Below are positions 53,590 to 62,812 of a stretch of DNA of 64,000 nucleotides, piece by piece. A program made the translations under genes and the position numbers. Numbering within the stretch: position 1 is the first letter of the stretch; each line of letters starts with the position of its first letter. This DNA comes from Pirellulales bacterium (lineage in GTDB: Bacteria > Planctomycetota > Planctomycetia > Pirellulales > JAICIG01), in assembly GCA_025927475.1 (NCBI GenBank), contig JAICLL010000001.1, positions 107,943 to 171,942 on the forward strand, written 5' to 3'. The notes under the pieces are model-generated. The model was not told the origin of the DNA, made no database searches, and saw only the letters and a program-made list of their open reading frames with translations.

Positions 53590-56301
53590 ATGCCAGGCGA
53601 AACAGCAACCAGCACGATGTCGTTCACCGGCCGGAAGCGGCAACGACGCACGCGCTGGCAGGTGCGCGCCACCGATGCGATGGCGCATGGCCTGATTGTG
53701 GCGGGCGGCATCGGCACCATTGTGGCCGTCTCGCTGGTTTGCGTCTTCTTAGTCTGGGTGGTTTTGCCGCTGTTCACACCGGGCGTGGAAGATCCCGCCG
53801 CGCGTCGCCCGTTGGTGGAAATTGAGTCCGCACCCGCGCCGTGGAAAGCGCCGCCGCGGCGGGTCGCCATCGACGAGCATCAGTTGTTGGGCTGGGCACT
53901 GGTGGGCGATGGCTCGCTCGACATCTTCCGACTCGATGGCGAACATCGCGGCCAGTCGCTGAGCCGGCGGCGAATCTTCGAGAAAGACGTTCCGCCGTTG
54001 ACCGCGATCTCGGCCGCCTCGGCCGACGAGCGCGTGGCGCTGGGGTTTGCCGATGGCACGGTGCGGCTGGGCGCCATCTCGTTCCGCGCCGAACTGGTAC
54101 GGCGGAGCGAACAGAAGCCTGAATTCATGCAATTGCAAGCGGGTCAGACATTGACCGATGGCGCGGGCCTTGTCGAGCGGACGGCTCAGAAGAAACTGCG
54201 CCGACATTCGGTGGCCGTTGAGATCGAGCCGCCCCTGGGCGAGTCATTGCCCGCGGCGATCGAATTGCTCGACGTAAGTTGGCGCAGCCGCAGCGCCGTG
54301 TTGACGGCCTATGCGGCCGACGGCACGTTGCGATTCAGCGTGCTGAAGATGTTGCGCGATCCGGACACCGACGAGCGAACTTACAAAATCCGCAGCGTCG
54401 AGCTGCCGCGATCGACCCGCGCTCCGCGCGAGAAGCCGCTGGCCCTGTTTGTTTCCGGCGTGGGCGACAATGTGTTTGTGGCCTGGAAGAATGGCTGGCT
54501 CGTGCGCTATGAAACGCGGGGCGCGCAGCCGCCTAGGATCGCCGAAGAACTCGATCTCACGCCCGAGCCCGGTGTCTTGCTCACCGCCGTCGATATGCTG
54601 ATCGGAAAGGTCACCCTGGTCGCCGGCGATAGCACGGGGCGTGTGAGAGCATGGTTTCGCGTGAACCGCGGTGCCGCCGGAAGTGACGCAGGACAGTCGG
54701 CGGCTGACGGCGACACTGCCGAGCGAACGACGGCACGCACGGCACTAGTGGCGGCTCACGAGATGCCCGGCCTATCGTCCGTTGCCGCCCTGGCGCCCAG
54801 CCGGCGCAGCCGCATGCTGGCGGTATCCTATGCCGACGGTCGGGTGCGGCTGTTCTATGTGACGAACGACGCCCTATTAGCGCAGAGCCATACGGAACAC
54901 GCATTGCTCCATAGCGGCGCCCGCTGGGGCGACCGCATCGAGCTGCTCAGCATGGCGCCGCGCGACGACGGTCTGCTGGGCGCGGGTGCCCGTTCGCTTT
55001 CGCTCTGGGCCGTTCACATTCCGCACCCCGAAGTGTCGCTGCGATCGCTGTTTCTGCCCATCTGGTACGAAGGCTACGAAGCGCCGTCGCACGAATGGCA
55101 ATCGTCGGGCGGCACCGACAACTTCGAGCCCAAGCTGGGGCTAACCAAACTGATCTTTGGCACGCTCAAGGCCACGTTTTATTCGCTGCTGATCGGGGTG
55201 CCGCTGGCCCTGTTGGCCGCTGTCTATACCAGTGAGTTTCTGCATCGGCGCGTGCGGGCGCGGGTCAAACCGACCATTGAATTGATGGCCAGCTTGCCCA
55301 GCGTCGTGCTCGGTTTCCTGGCGGCTTTGGTGCTGGCGCCGATCGTCGAGCGCATTTTGCCCGCGGTATTAGCGGCGCTGTTTACCGTGCCGCTGGCGCT
55401 GCTGTCCGCCGCGTTCCTTTGGCAAATGATTCCCAAATCGGTGCGCACGCGGCTGGCAGGTTGGCGGTTTGCCGCGATGTGTCTAGCGCTGCCGGTCGGA
55501 ATCGGCTGTGGCCATGTGCTCGGCCGCCCCATCGAGCGATGGCTCTTTGCCGGCGATCTGATCGCCTGGCTCAACGGCAGCGTCGGTTCGGGCGCCGGTG
55601 GCTGGATGCTGTTGTTCATTCCTATCTCGGCGCTGATCACCGCGTGGATCTTGGCGACCTATCTGAATCCGTTGTTCCGCACTCGGCTGCGCGCTTCCAG
55701 CGAGCCACGGTTGGCGGCGGCCGAATTTGCAAAATTCGTTGCCGCGGTGATGGCGTCGCTGCTGGCCGCCTGGATTCTGTCGGTCACGATGACGGCTGCT
55801 GGTTTCGATCCCCGCGGAACGTTCATCGGCCCCTATGAGCAGCTCAACGCGCTGGTGGTCGGTTTTGTGATGGGATTTGCGATTATTCCTATCATTTATA
55901 CGATCGCCGAGGATGCCCTGTCGACCGTGCCGCAGCACCTGCGGTCGGCCTCGCTTGGGGCAGGAGCGACAACCTGGCAGACGGCCACGCGGATTGTCAT
56001 TCCGACTGCAATGAGCGGGCTGTTTTCGGCGGTGATGGTCGGGCTTGGACGGGCCGTCGGCGAAACGATGATCGTGCTGATGGCCGCCGGAAACACCCCG
56101 GTACTTGACTGGAACGTCTTTAACGGCTTCCGCACGCTTTCGGGCAACATCGCCGAAGAGATGCCCGAAGCCGTCAAAGACAGCACGCACTATCGCACGT
56201 TGTTCTTAGCGGCCCTGGTGTTATTTGCCCTGACCTTTGTGCTGAACACCGTGGCCGAGAACGTCCGTCAACGCTTCCGCAAGCGGGCGTATCAGCTTTA
56301 G
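53590..56301 (+). CDS. pstC: phosphate ABC transporter permease PstC with large extracytoplasmic domain
   Basis: 903 residues. The first helix (GLIVAGGIGTIVAVSLVCVF) is followed by about 430 extracytoplasmic residues rich in short beta-strand patterns (LLGWALVGDGSLDIFRLDGE, RVALGFADGTVRLGAISFR, LAVSYADGRVRLFYV), which suggest a beta-propeller. The permease domain spans about 517-903: TLKATFYSLLIGVPLALLAA and the EAA loop near 815 (SLGAGATTWQTATRIVIPTA). Classic PstC is about 300 residues; this protein is about three times longer. ATG 53590 is chosen, since the earlier ATG at 53500 lies inside pstS. Confidence 0.9.
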   Translation: MPGETATSTMSFTGRKRQRRTRWQVRATDAMAHGLIVAGGIGTIVAVSLVCVFLVWVVLPLFTPGVEDPAARRPLVEIESAPAPWKAPPRRVAIDEHQLLGWALVGDGSLDIFRLDGEHRGQSLSRRRIFEKDVPPLTAISAASADERVALGFADGTVRLGAISFRAELVRRSEQKPEFMQLQAGQTLTDGAGLVERTAQKKLRRHSVAVEIEPPLGESLPAAIELLDVSWRSRSAVLTAYAADGTLRFSVLKMLRDPDTDERTYKIRSVELPRSTRAPREKPLALFVSGVGDNVFVAWKNGWLVRYETRGAQPPRIAEELDLTPEPGVLLTAVDMLIGKVTLVAGDSTGRVRAWFRVNRGAAGSDAGQSAADGDTAERTTARTALVAAHEMPGLSSVAALAPSRRSRMLAVSYADGRVRLFYVTNDALLAQSHTEHALLHSGARWGDRIELLSMAPRDDGLLGAGARSLSLWAVHIPHPEVSLRSLFLPIWYEGYEAPSHEWQSSGGTDNFEPKLGLTKLIFGTLKATFYSLLIGVPLALLAAVYTSEFLHRRVRARVKPTIELMASLPSVVLGFLAALVLAPIVERILPAVLAALFTVPLALLSAAFLWQMIPKSVRTRLAGWRFAAMCLALPVGIGCGHVLGRPIERWLFAGDLIAWLNGSVGSGAGGWMLLFIPISALITAWILATYLNPLFRTRLRASSEPRLAAAEFAKFVAAVMASLLAAWILSVTMTAAGFDPRGTFIGPYEQLNALVVGFVMGFAIIPIIYTIAEDALSTVPQHLRSASLGAGATTWQTATRIVIPTAMSGLFSAVMVGLGRAVGETMIVLMAAGNTPVLDWNVFNGFRTLSGNIAEEMPEAVKDSTHYRTLFLAALVLFALTFVLNTVAENVRQRFRKRAYQL

Positions 56302-56436
56302 GGCGAGTGGTGAGGGGCGAGTGGAGAGTGATTTAGTGCGGAAACATGCGCGTGCCGCGGCACACTACTTCGGCGACTAGCACCAACCAACCACCAACCC
56401 ACTCACCACTCACCACTCACCACTCACCACTCCCCC
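56302..56436. repeat. pstC-pstA gap with ACTCACC heptamers and complementary run
   Basis: ACTCACC-type 7-base units repeat about four to five times at 56399-56434, directly before the pstA ATG. The GGCGAGTGGTGAGGGGCGAG stretch at 56302-56331 is largely complementary, so a long stem could form across the gap. No clear ribosome binding site for pstA is visible. Confidence 0.75.
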
Positions 56437-58398
56437 ATGTCCACCGCCGTCCTGCCAATCCCGCCCCGTCCTGCGAGTTCCCGGCGTGTGCGCCGCTCGG
56501 GCCGCGCCCTGCTGGCGGCACACGGCGAACCGTTGATCTGGCTCACCGGCGGAGCATTGGCTGTGGCACTGGCCATGATCCTGGCGTTGCTTGGCTTCAT
56601 CGTCTACCAGGGCATGATCACGTTTTGGCCCGCTCCGCTCGTCGAGTTGCGCCTGCACGACGGCCGCCAGGTACTTGGCGAAATCGTTCGTGCAGAAAGC
56701 TTCCGGCCAGAAGAATCGTTGCTCGCCACTCTCGATCCGGTGGCGGCCTCGCGGGCCAGGAAGTCGATGGAAGCCACCGGCGGCGAAACCAGGCGCCAGT
56801 TGGTGCGCACCGGAAACTTTGAACTGACGAATACGCATTTTCAATGGGTCGACGATATCTTGGTGGATGAAACGAGCCAGCCCGAGTGGGCGCTGACTAT
56901 CGAGCGTTTGAGCTGGGGGCGTTTCTACGGCTGGCCGCGGCAGTTCTTGATCGACGGACAGCCGGTCGCCGACGCACCCGCCGACGTCTGGAGGCAATTC
57001 GAGCAACACCACCCGTCGGTGCGCGAGCGCTGGCGTCAGCGGCGGCGGCTCGAAGAACAAATGGGCAGCATTAACGATGCGGTTGAGGACGCCAGGCTGG
57101 AGCTGCGCGGAATCGAGCTGCGCGGCGGGCGCGACACTCCGCGTTGGCAGGCGCTGTCGCAACGCCTGGCCGATGCGCAAACCGAATCCGACCGCCAACT
57201 GAAGCGTCTGCGGCCGGAAATGGACCAACTGCGGCAAGCCAACGACCGATATCTGATGGTGATGGCAACCGCCGATGGTCAGCAGGCCACGCTCGCGCTG
57301 GCGGACATTGTGCGAGCGTATCCAGCCAATCGGTTGGGCGTGACGGGCAAAACGGGCGTGTATCTTTCGCGCTGGTTCGAGTTTCTCACTGACGAACCTC
57401 GCGAAGCGAATAGCGAAGGAGGCGTCTACCCGGCTATCTTCGGCACCGTGCTGATGACCCTGGTGATGACGCTGGCGGTAGTTCCCTTTGGTGTGCTGGC
57501 GGCGCTTTATCTGCGCGAGTATTCCAAGGGCGGCTTCGTGGTGGCGGTGGTGCGGATTGCGATCAACAACCTGGCCGGCGTGCCCAGCATCGTGTTCGGC
57601 GTATTCGGGCTGGGTTTCTTTTGTTACATCGTCGGGGGCTTTATCGATCATGGGCCGGCCGCCGCCTGGCGTCCGGGGCCGTGGTTTGTGTGGCTGGCAA
57701 TATCGGTGGTCGTTTTGGCGGCCGCGGTGATGGTTTCGATCGCGTCGCTTCGGCAGCCCGATCGGACGCAGAAGACCATGCCGCGACTGGCGCTTGCATT
57801 GTGGCTTTCGAGCATCGCTCTGACGGTGTTGGTGCTGGTTCACGGGCCGTTTTTCCACGGATTTTTCGCCGCGCGTTCCGCAGCGGGCAGCCCCACCTTC
57901 GGCAAGGGCGGCTTGATCTGGGCCTCGCTCACTCTGGCGCTGCTGACATTGCCGGTGGTGATTGTGGCCACCGAAGAAGCGTTGGCCGCGGTGCCGCGCT
58001 CGATGCGCGAGGGCTCATATGCCTGCGGGGCGGGCAAGTGGCAGACGATCCGCCGCATCGTCTTGCCACGGGCCATGCCCGGCATCATGACCGGCATGAT
58101 TCTGGCCATGGCGCGGGGAGCGGGCGAGGTCGCCCCGCTGATGCTGGTGGGGGCGGCCAAGTTGGCGCCGAAGTTGTCCTTGGACACGACGCCGCCCTTT
58201 TTGCACCCGCAACGGAGCTTCATGCATCTGGGCTTTCAGGTGTTCGATCTCGGTTTTCAAAGTCCCAATAGCGAGGCGGCCAAGCCGATGGTGTTCACGA
58301 CCACCTTGCTCTTGATCGCAATCATTGCCATGCTGAATCTGGCGGCGATCTGGATGCGCACCCGTTTGAGCCGCCGCTTTGCCGGTAGCCATTTTTAA
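56437..58398 (+). CDS. pstA: phosphate ABC transporter permease PstA with extracytoplasmic coiled-coil insert
   Basis: 653 residues. The first helix ([20 protein letters not shown]) lies at about 38-58. Residues about 60-325 are extracytoplasmic and include a charged heptad-rich segment ([20 protein letters not shown], then [20 protein letters not shown]), likely coiled-coil. The permease domain runs from about 328 ([40 protein letters not shown]), with the EAA loop [21 protein letters not shown] near 525. Classic PstA has under 300 residues. It completes the channel with PstC and is coupled to pstB, which follows after 53 bases. Confidence 0.9.
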   Translation: MSTAVLPIPPRPASSRRVRRSGRALLAAHGEPLIWLTGGALAVALAMILALLGFIVYQGMITFWPAPLVELRLHDGRQVLGEIVRAESFRPEESLLATLDPVAASRARKSMEATGGETRRQLVRTGNFELTNTHFQWVDDILVDETSQPEWALTIERLSWGRFYGWPRQFLIDGQPVADAPADVWRQFEQHHPSVRERWRQRRRLEEQMGSINDAVEDARLELRGIELRGGRDTPRWQALSQRLADAQTESDRQLKRLRPEMDQLRQANDRYLMVMATADGQQATLALADIVRAYPANRLGVTGKTGVYLSRWFEFLTDEPREANSEGGVYPAIFGTVLMTLVMTLAVVPFGVLAALYLREYSKGGFVVAVVRIAINNLAGVPSIVFGVFGLGFFCYIVGGFIDHGPAAAWRPGPWFVWLAISVVVLAAAVMVSIASLRQPDRTQKTMPRLALALWLSSIALTVLVLVHGPFFHGFFAARSAAGSPTFGKGGLIWASLTLALLTLPVVIVATEEALAAVPRSMREGSYACGAGKWQTIRRIVLPRAMPGIMTGMILAMARGAGEVAPLMLVGAAKLAPKLSLDTTPPFLHPQRSFMHLGFQVFDLGFQSPNSEAAKPMVFTTTLLLIAIIAMLNLAAIWMRTRLSRRFAGSHF

Positions 58399-58451
58399 TT
58401 CCTACCTGGAGAACGACCGGCCCACCCCACAAGACGAAATCACTAATATCC

Positions 58452-59369
58452 GTGACCATTCCCACTTCTACCTCCACGTCACCCACCGCGCCGCGCCTGC
58501 CGAAACCCACGGACGCCCATAGTCGGGGACGCAAACTCGGCGTCCCCGGACGGCTCGAGGCCATCGCCCGCGGCGAATCGGTTCCCACGGAGACGCACCC
58601 TTCGATCGCCGCCCAAGAGCCGGTGCTCGAAATCGACGATTTCTGCCTCTGGTACGGTCACAAACAGGCGCTGTTCAAGATCTCGATTGCCATCCCTCGC
58701 GGCAAAGTGACGGCGCTGATCGGGCCGTCGGGCTGCGGCAAGTCGACCCTCTTGCGATCGGTCAACCGGTTGAACGACCTGATCGACAACGTGCGCATCG
58801 CGGGCGACATGCGGCTCAACGGCGACACCATTTATCACACCCGAGTCGATGTGATCGAGCTGCGCAAACGGATGGGCATGGTGTTTCAGAAGTCAAACCC
58901 GTTTCCGATGAGCATCTACGAGAACGTCATCTATCCTTTGCGGATTGACGGCGAACGCGATCGCCGCGTGCTCGACGAAGTGTGCGAACGCAGTCTGGTG
59001 GGGGCGGCACTGTGGGATGAAGTCAAGGACCGCTTGCACGAAAGCGGCCTGAGTCTCTCGGGCGGGCAGCAGCAACGCTTGTGTATCGCACGGGCGATAG
59101 CCGCCGAACCCGAGGTGCTGTTGATGGACGAGCCTTGTTCGGCCCTCGATCCGATTGCCACCGGCAAAATCGAAGATCTGATTCGCGAGCTGCGCGGATC
59201 GTACTCGATTCTGATCGTCACGCACAACATGCAGCAGGCCTCGCGCAGCAGCGACTACACGGCGTTCATGTATCTGGGCCGCGTGCTGGAATATGGTCCC
59301 ACGCAGGACATCTTCACCAAGCCGTATCTGAAAGACACCGAGGACTACGTGACCGGGCGATTCGGCTAA
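58452..59369 (+). CDS. pstB: phosphate ABC transporter ATP-binding protein PstB
   Basis: 305 residues. Walker [10 protein letters not shown] near 91, then [20 protein letters not shown] and ENV, signature [16 protein letters not shown], Walker [13 protein letters not shown] and switch His in [14 protein letters not shown]. All are standard for PstB. A 50-residue N-terminal extension (Ser/Thr/Pro-rich, then [20 protein letters not shown]) precedes the fold. The start is GTG at 58452. No phoU follows; the next gene is an unrelated HD-GYP protein. Confidence 0.95.
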   Translation: MTIPTSTSTSPTAPRLPKPTDAHSRGRKLGVPGRLEAIARGESVPTETHPSIAAQEPVLEIDDFCLWYGHKQALFKISIAIPRGKVTALIGPSGCGKSTLLRSVNRLNDLIDNVRIAGDMRLNGDTIYHTRVDVIELRKRMGMVFQKSNPFPMSIYENVIYPLRIDGERDRRVLDEVCERSLVGAALWDEVKDRLHESGLSLSGGQQQRLCIARAIAAEPEVLLMDEPCSALDPIATGKIEDLIRELRGSYSILIVTHNMQQASRSSDYTAFMYLGRVLEYGPTQDIFTKPYLKDTEDYVTGRFG

Positions 59370-59505
59370 CCGTTCGACGTGGTCGGTTCGTGCGGGTTGT
59401 GCCGGTTGCCCGACGTGCAAAGACACGGCTTCGGCGATCGCGCGGCGCCGCGAATCCTATATTTGGTAGGTTTTCCACCGCCTCTTGCGAATGGAGCACT
59501 TGCCG

Positions 59506-60903
59506 ATGCGGATCAACAAGCGTTGGTTGTTAATCGCCCTGCTGGCAATGACGCAGGCTTGCTGCCTGTTGGCAGGCGTGGTTGCCTTTGCCAACTGGCT
59601 CCAGCGTGAGTTGCACCAGGTGGTGCGCGAGCAGGTGTTGGCCGACAACGACCTGATCGCGGGGCAAATGGCCCGCATGATCGAACAAATGAGCCTGGCT
59701 GACCTCAAGCCCGACTCGCCGGCCTAGCTCAAAATGCAAACGCTCATCGAAGCCATTCGCTTGCCCAACGAAGGGTTTCTATGCATTGTCGACGCATCGT
59801 CGGGCCGGCTGGTCTGCCATCCGCAAATCCGCCGCAATCCGGCGCTGAAGCAAATGGCGGCGGGCTTGGAATTGCTGTCGCATGGCGATTTCTCGAAGCG
59901 GATCATTGAACTCGATTCGGCCAACGATCCGTTGGCCGGGGCGATGCCCATGCCCGACGGCATTCACCTGATCGCGGTGCGCGACCTGGCCGGACTGGGC
60001 GCCAAGGTCATCGCCCACCAGCGCGAGGCAGGCGTCGCCGCGGCCATCGAGCGAATGATCAAGCCGGTGCGGGCCGTCGGCGTGACGATCGCTTTGGCGT
60101 TGGTGGGGCTGACCACCTTGCTGACCACCGCGGTTGCCCATCGCTACGACAATAAGCTGGCCACCGTGAACGCCTCGCTCGAGCAGCTTGTGGCGCGGCG
60201 CACCGAGTCGCTGATGAAAACTCGCGACGCGGTCATTTTCGGGCTGGCCAAGCTGGCGGAATCGCGCGACAACGACACCGGAGCGCATCTGGAGCGTATT
60301 CAGTCTTATGCCACACTGCTGGCGGAAAAACTTGCCGAGCGACAGCCGGAAATCAATCGGGCATATCTCAAGAATCTCGCACTGGCGTCGTCGCTGCACG
60401 ACATCGGCAAGGTGGGCATCCCCGACGCGATTCTGCTCAAGCCGGGCCCGCTCACCCCGCAAGAGCGGCAGATCATGCAGCGCCACGCGCAAATTGGCGG
60501 CGACTGTCTGAATGCGATTGTGCAGCGGCTTGGCGAAGACGATTTTCTTGCTATGGCACGCACGATTGCCTATGCGCATCACGAGCGCTGGGACGGCGCG
60601 GGCTATCCAAGCGGCCTGCGCGAGGAGGCAATTCCCCTGGCCGCCCGGCTGGTGGCGCTTGCCGACGTCTACGATGCGCTCACGACCGAACGCGTCTACA
60701 AAAAGGCGATGAGCCATCTGGAGGCCAAAGCCATCATCGTGGCCGGCTCGGGCAGCCAGTTCGATCCGGAAGTGGTAGCGGCCTTTCTGTCCCGCGAAGC
60801 GGAATTTCAGCGTATCGCCGAAGCCCAATCAAGCCCGCACGCCGCCGGACAGCAGCCGCCGCTCGCCGCGCTGCATGCCGCCGTCAATGCAGGCGGCGTT
60901 TAG
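59506..60903 (+). pseudogene. HD-GYP domain protein gene with in-frame amber stop
   Basis: One reading frame is split by TAG at 59725-59727. The 5' part (MRINKRWLLIALLAMTQACC, helix 1) and the 3' part from CTC 59728 (LKMQTLIEAIRLPNEGFLCI) are in the same frame and look like one sensor domain. Downstream come a second helix (GVTIALALVGLTTLLTTAVA), a helical linker and a complete HD-GYP domain: HDIGKVGIPD and HHERWDGAGYP, catalytic for cyclic-di-GMP hydrolysis. The stop may be a recent mutation (CAG to TAG), a sequence error or a readthrough site. A downstream ATG (59734) could restart a shorter protein without helix 1. No start with a strong ribosome binding site is evident at 59734. Confidence 0.82.
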
Positions 60904-60947
60904 GCTCGGCGAATGGCCGGGAGAGCTTCTAGCGATCATCACCCATC

Positions 60948-60999
60948 GTCGCGTTTCGCTCCGCGAAAGTAGCGCTACTTTCGCGGAGCGAAAGGCGAC
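60948..60999. repeat. palindromic repeat family B, copy 3 (near perfect)
   Basis: Two 23-base arms with one mismatch flank an AGCGCT centre; the arm core is TTTCGCTCCGCGAAAGT. The element is 52 bases long and lies between the convergent HD-GYP and MmgE/PrpD genes. A bidirectional terminator or mRNA-end structure is likely, though there is no U-tract. Relatives occur at 19781 and 53517. Confidence 0.9.
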
Positions 61000-61051
61000 C
61001 ATCAAGCTCGCCTTGGCAACGGGCCTGGCTGTTGTTTTGATAGAGCACCAG

Positions 61052-62581
61052 TCACTTGGCGACCGGTATTCCAGCTCGCTGAGCGATTTCAAAATCGTAC
61101 AGATCGGCCATCTCCTGAGCCGTCTTTCGCGCCAGGTCACTGAACCGTCGTCGCAATGCTTCGGCATCGGCGACGGCCAGCGCGGCCAACAGGCGGAACT
61201 TATGTTCCAGCAGGCCGCCAAGGTCGGCGGTGCGGTTGCGAGCATGGCCTGCCGGGTACATCACCAGCCCGCTGGAAAGCGTGCCCAGCGTTTCATGCTC
61301 GATTTCGAGCGTGGTCGGGATGCCGTCGGGATATTTTTCATCGTACTCGCGGCCGCCGTGCACAAACTCGATGCGCTCCATCAGCCGCCGCGTGAGCGGA
61401 TCGGACAGCGCTGCGGCGTCGTAATCGGCCGGCGCGAGCATCAGCTCGCGCCAGCCGGCTCGCCGGTTGGTCAACGCTTTGCGCAGCAGCGTGGCGATGA
61501 TGTAAACCATCGAGTGATCGGCAGACTGCCGCGTCTTTGGGTCGCGCTTGGCCGGATCGCCAATGATGCCCAGCGCCGGCTGATAAATGCTGATTCGCAC
61601 GCGCCGCAGGCGCCGCTCGTCGTCGAGCAAGGCGGGATGTTTTCCGAGCAAGCCGAACAGACCCTCGATGGCGCCTGCCGACTGATGCTCGTACAGTCCG
61701 AGCTTGAAGTGCATGCCCAGCACGGCAAAGTCATCGCCTGAAGTTGTTAGCCGAAGGTCGAAGGGGCTGGCGCCGCGCCGCGCGGGCCGCTGAAAGAGGC
61801 AAAAGATGGCTTCAGGATTGCGAAAAATGTCGGCGGGCCCGACAAACCCGCGCCTTGCGCGATGCACGCTGAGCACTGCCATTTCGGCGCTGATGGCCGC
61901 CGAGGCGCCCTTGGAGTCCGAGAGTTGTTCGCCCGCCCGGATCGCGCGGAAAGGAATATAATGAGCCACCAGCAGCCCCAAGGCCGATTCGATCTGGTCG
62001 ACCGTGGCGTCCAGCAAGGCGCCGTACACCGCCGCCGAGGCGATGGCCCCGTGCACCACGTGATCGATCTTGTGATCCTTCAGCGAGAACACTTCGGCCA
62101 GCCGGCCACGAATTTCGTCGATCAGCAACATGGCTCGCAGGGTGGTCTGCCCATCGAGCCGCGCTTGCTGAGCCGCGGCAATGGCCACCGGATAAAAGTC
62201 GTTGTGGCCGAATTCGCCGGCCGTGGCGCCTGCCGCCGGGTTGTAGCCAAAGTTGGTGCCGTTGGCGTCCCACTCGCGCACCGCCGAGCAGTTGGCCAAC
62301 ACCGCTTTCTCGGGCATCACACGCAGCGACGAGCCAAAGCAAGTTGCTCCGTGCGGGCAGGGATAGTCGGCGGCCTCTCGTCGCAGCACGGTGGGCGCAT
62401 TGGCGCCGCAAGCAATGGCCGAGACGCCACAAGCCACGCTATCGAGATGAAATCGCTCGACCATCTGCAACGCCTCTTGGCCGGGCGGTGCGAATCGGCC
62501 CGAAAGGAAATCGACGGCATATTGCGCCAAGCCGCGGGCCTGGTTTTCATCGCTTTTCAGCAGCACAGAATCTTCTGGCAT
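61052..62581 (-). CDS. MmgE/PrpD family protein
   Basis: A 509-residue protein of the 2-methylcitrate dehydratase superfamily. Features: LAQYAVDFLSGRF and DSVACGVSAIACGANA at the N-terminus, EWDANGTNFGYNPAAGATAG, FGHNDFYPVAIAAAQQ, then DEIRGRLAEVF and VVHGAIASAAVYGALL, and the C-terminal domain with DHSMVYIIATLLRKAL. The family also includes cis-aconitate decarboxylase-like and iminosuccinate-type enzymes; no prp genes are near, so the substrate is open. ATG 62581 (MPEDSVLLKS) is chosen; residues added by the earlier start at 62692 are from repeat DNA. Confidence 0.88.
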   Translation of the reverse strand: MPEDSVLLKSDENQARGLAQYAVDFLSGRFAPPGQEALQMVERFHLDSVACGVSAIACGANAPTVLRREAADYPCPHGATCFGSSLRVMPEKAVLANCSAVREWDANGTNFGYNPAAGATAGEFGHNDFYPVAIAAAQQARLDGQTTLRAMLLIDEIRGRLAEVFSLKDHKIDHVVHGAIASAAVYGALLDATVDQIESALGLLVAHYIPFRAIRAGEQLSDSKGASAAISAEMAVLSVHRARRGFVGPADIFRNPEAIFCLFQRPARRGASPFDLRLTTSGDDFAVLGMHFKLGLYEHQSAGAIEGLFGLLGKHPALLDDERRLRRVRISIYQPALGIIGDPAKRDPKTRQSADHSMVYIIATLLRKALTNRRAGWRELMLAPADYDAAALSDPLTRRLMERIEFVHGGREYDEKYPDGIPTTLEIEHETLGTLSSGLVMYPAGHARNRTADLGGLLEHKFRLLAALAVADAEALRRRFSDLARKTAQEMADLYDFEIAQRAGIPVAK

Positions 62582-62639
62582 GGGTTCACTCCAGAGTGTC
62601 GGCAATGTTCCTTGATTGGTTTGAACAGAAGTTCGGCAG

Positions 62640-62676
62640 TTGCCGGTGGCTGGGGCAGAGCCTAAGCGATGCCGCG
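62640..62676 (+). repeat. dispersed repeat family A, copy 7
   Basis: TTGCCGGTGGCTGGGGCAGA, then GCCTAAGCGATGCCGCGG. Upstream of the MmgE/PrpD start; an in-frame upstream ATG for that gene would read through it. Confidence 0.75.
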
Positions 62677-62683
62677 GTATAGG

Positions 62684-62778
62684 GTGGGCCAAGCGGAGCG
62701 AGTCCCACCATTTGCCGCATCATCGTTGCCGCGCCGAGTCACCGCCAGAAGGTGGGACTCGCTGCGCTCGGCCCATCC
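62684..62778. repeat. inverted repeat with GGTGGGACTCGCT arms
   Basis: GTGGGCCAAGCGGAGCGAGT...CCACC (62684-62709) and its inverted partner (62750-62778, AGGTGGGACTCGCTGCGCTC then GGCCCATCC) surround about 40 bases. It lies between two minus-strand genes, right after a family A copy. It resembles 'GTGGGCC...GAGTCCCACC' dispersed repeats; a weaker GGTGGGCCGGGG motif lies at 11929. Confidence 0.7.
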
Positions 62779-62812
62779 TACGGCCTTCCACACACCATGG
62801 CCCTTCTTGATT

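Noticed and set aside
59725..59727. TAG considered as pyrrolysine or other recoding site
   Set aside because: No Pyl genes or recoding structure are visible, and other TAG codons end genes normally (for example at 44198-44200). Nonsense mutation or sequence error is simpler.
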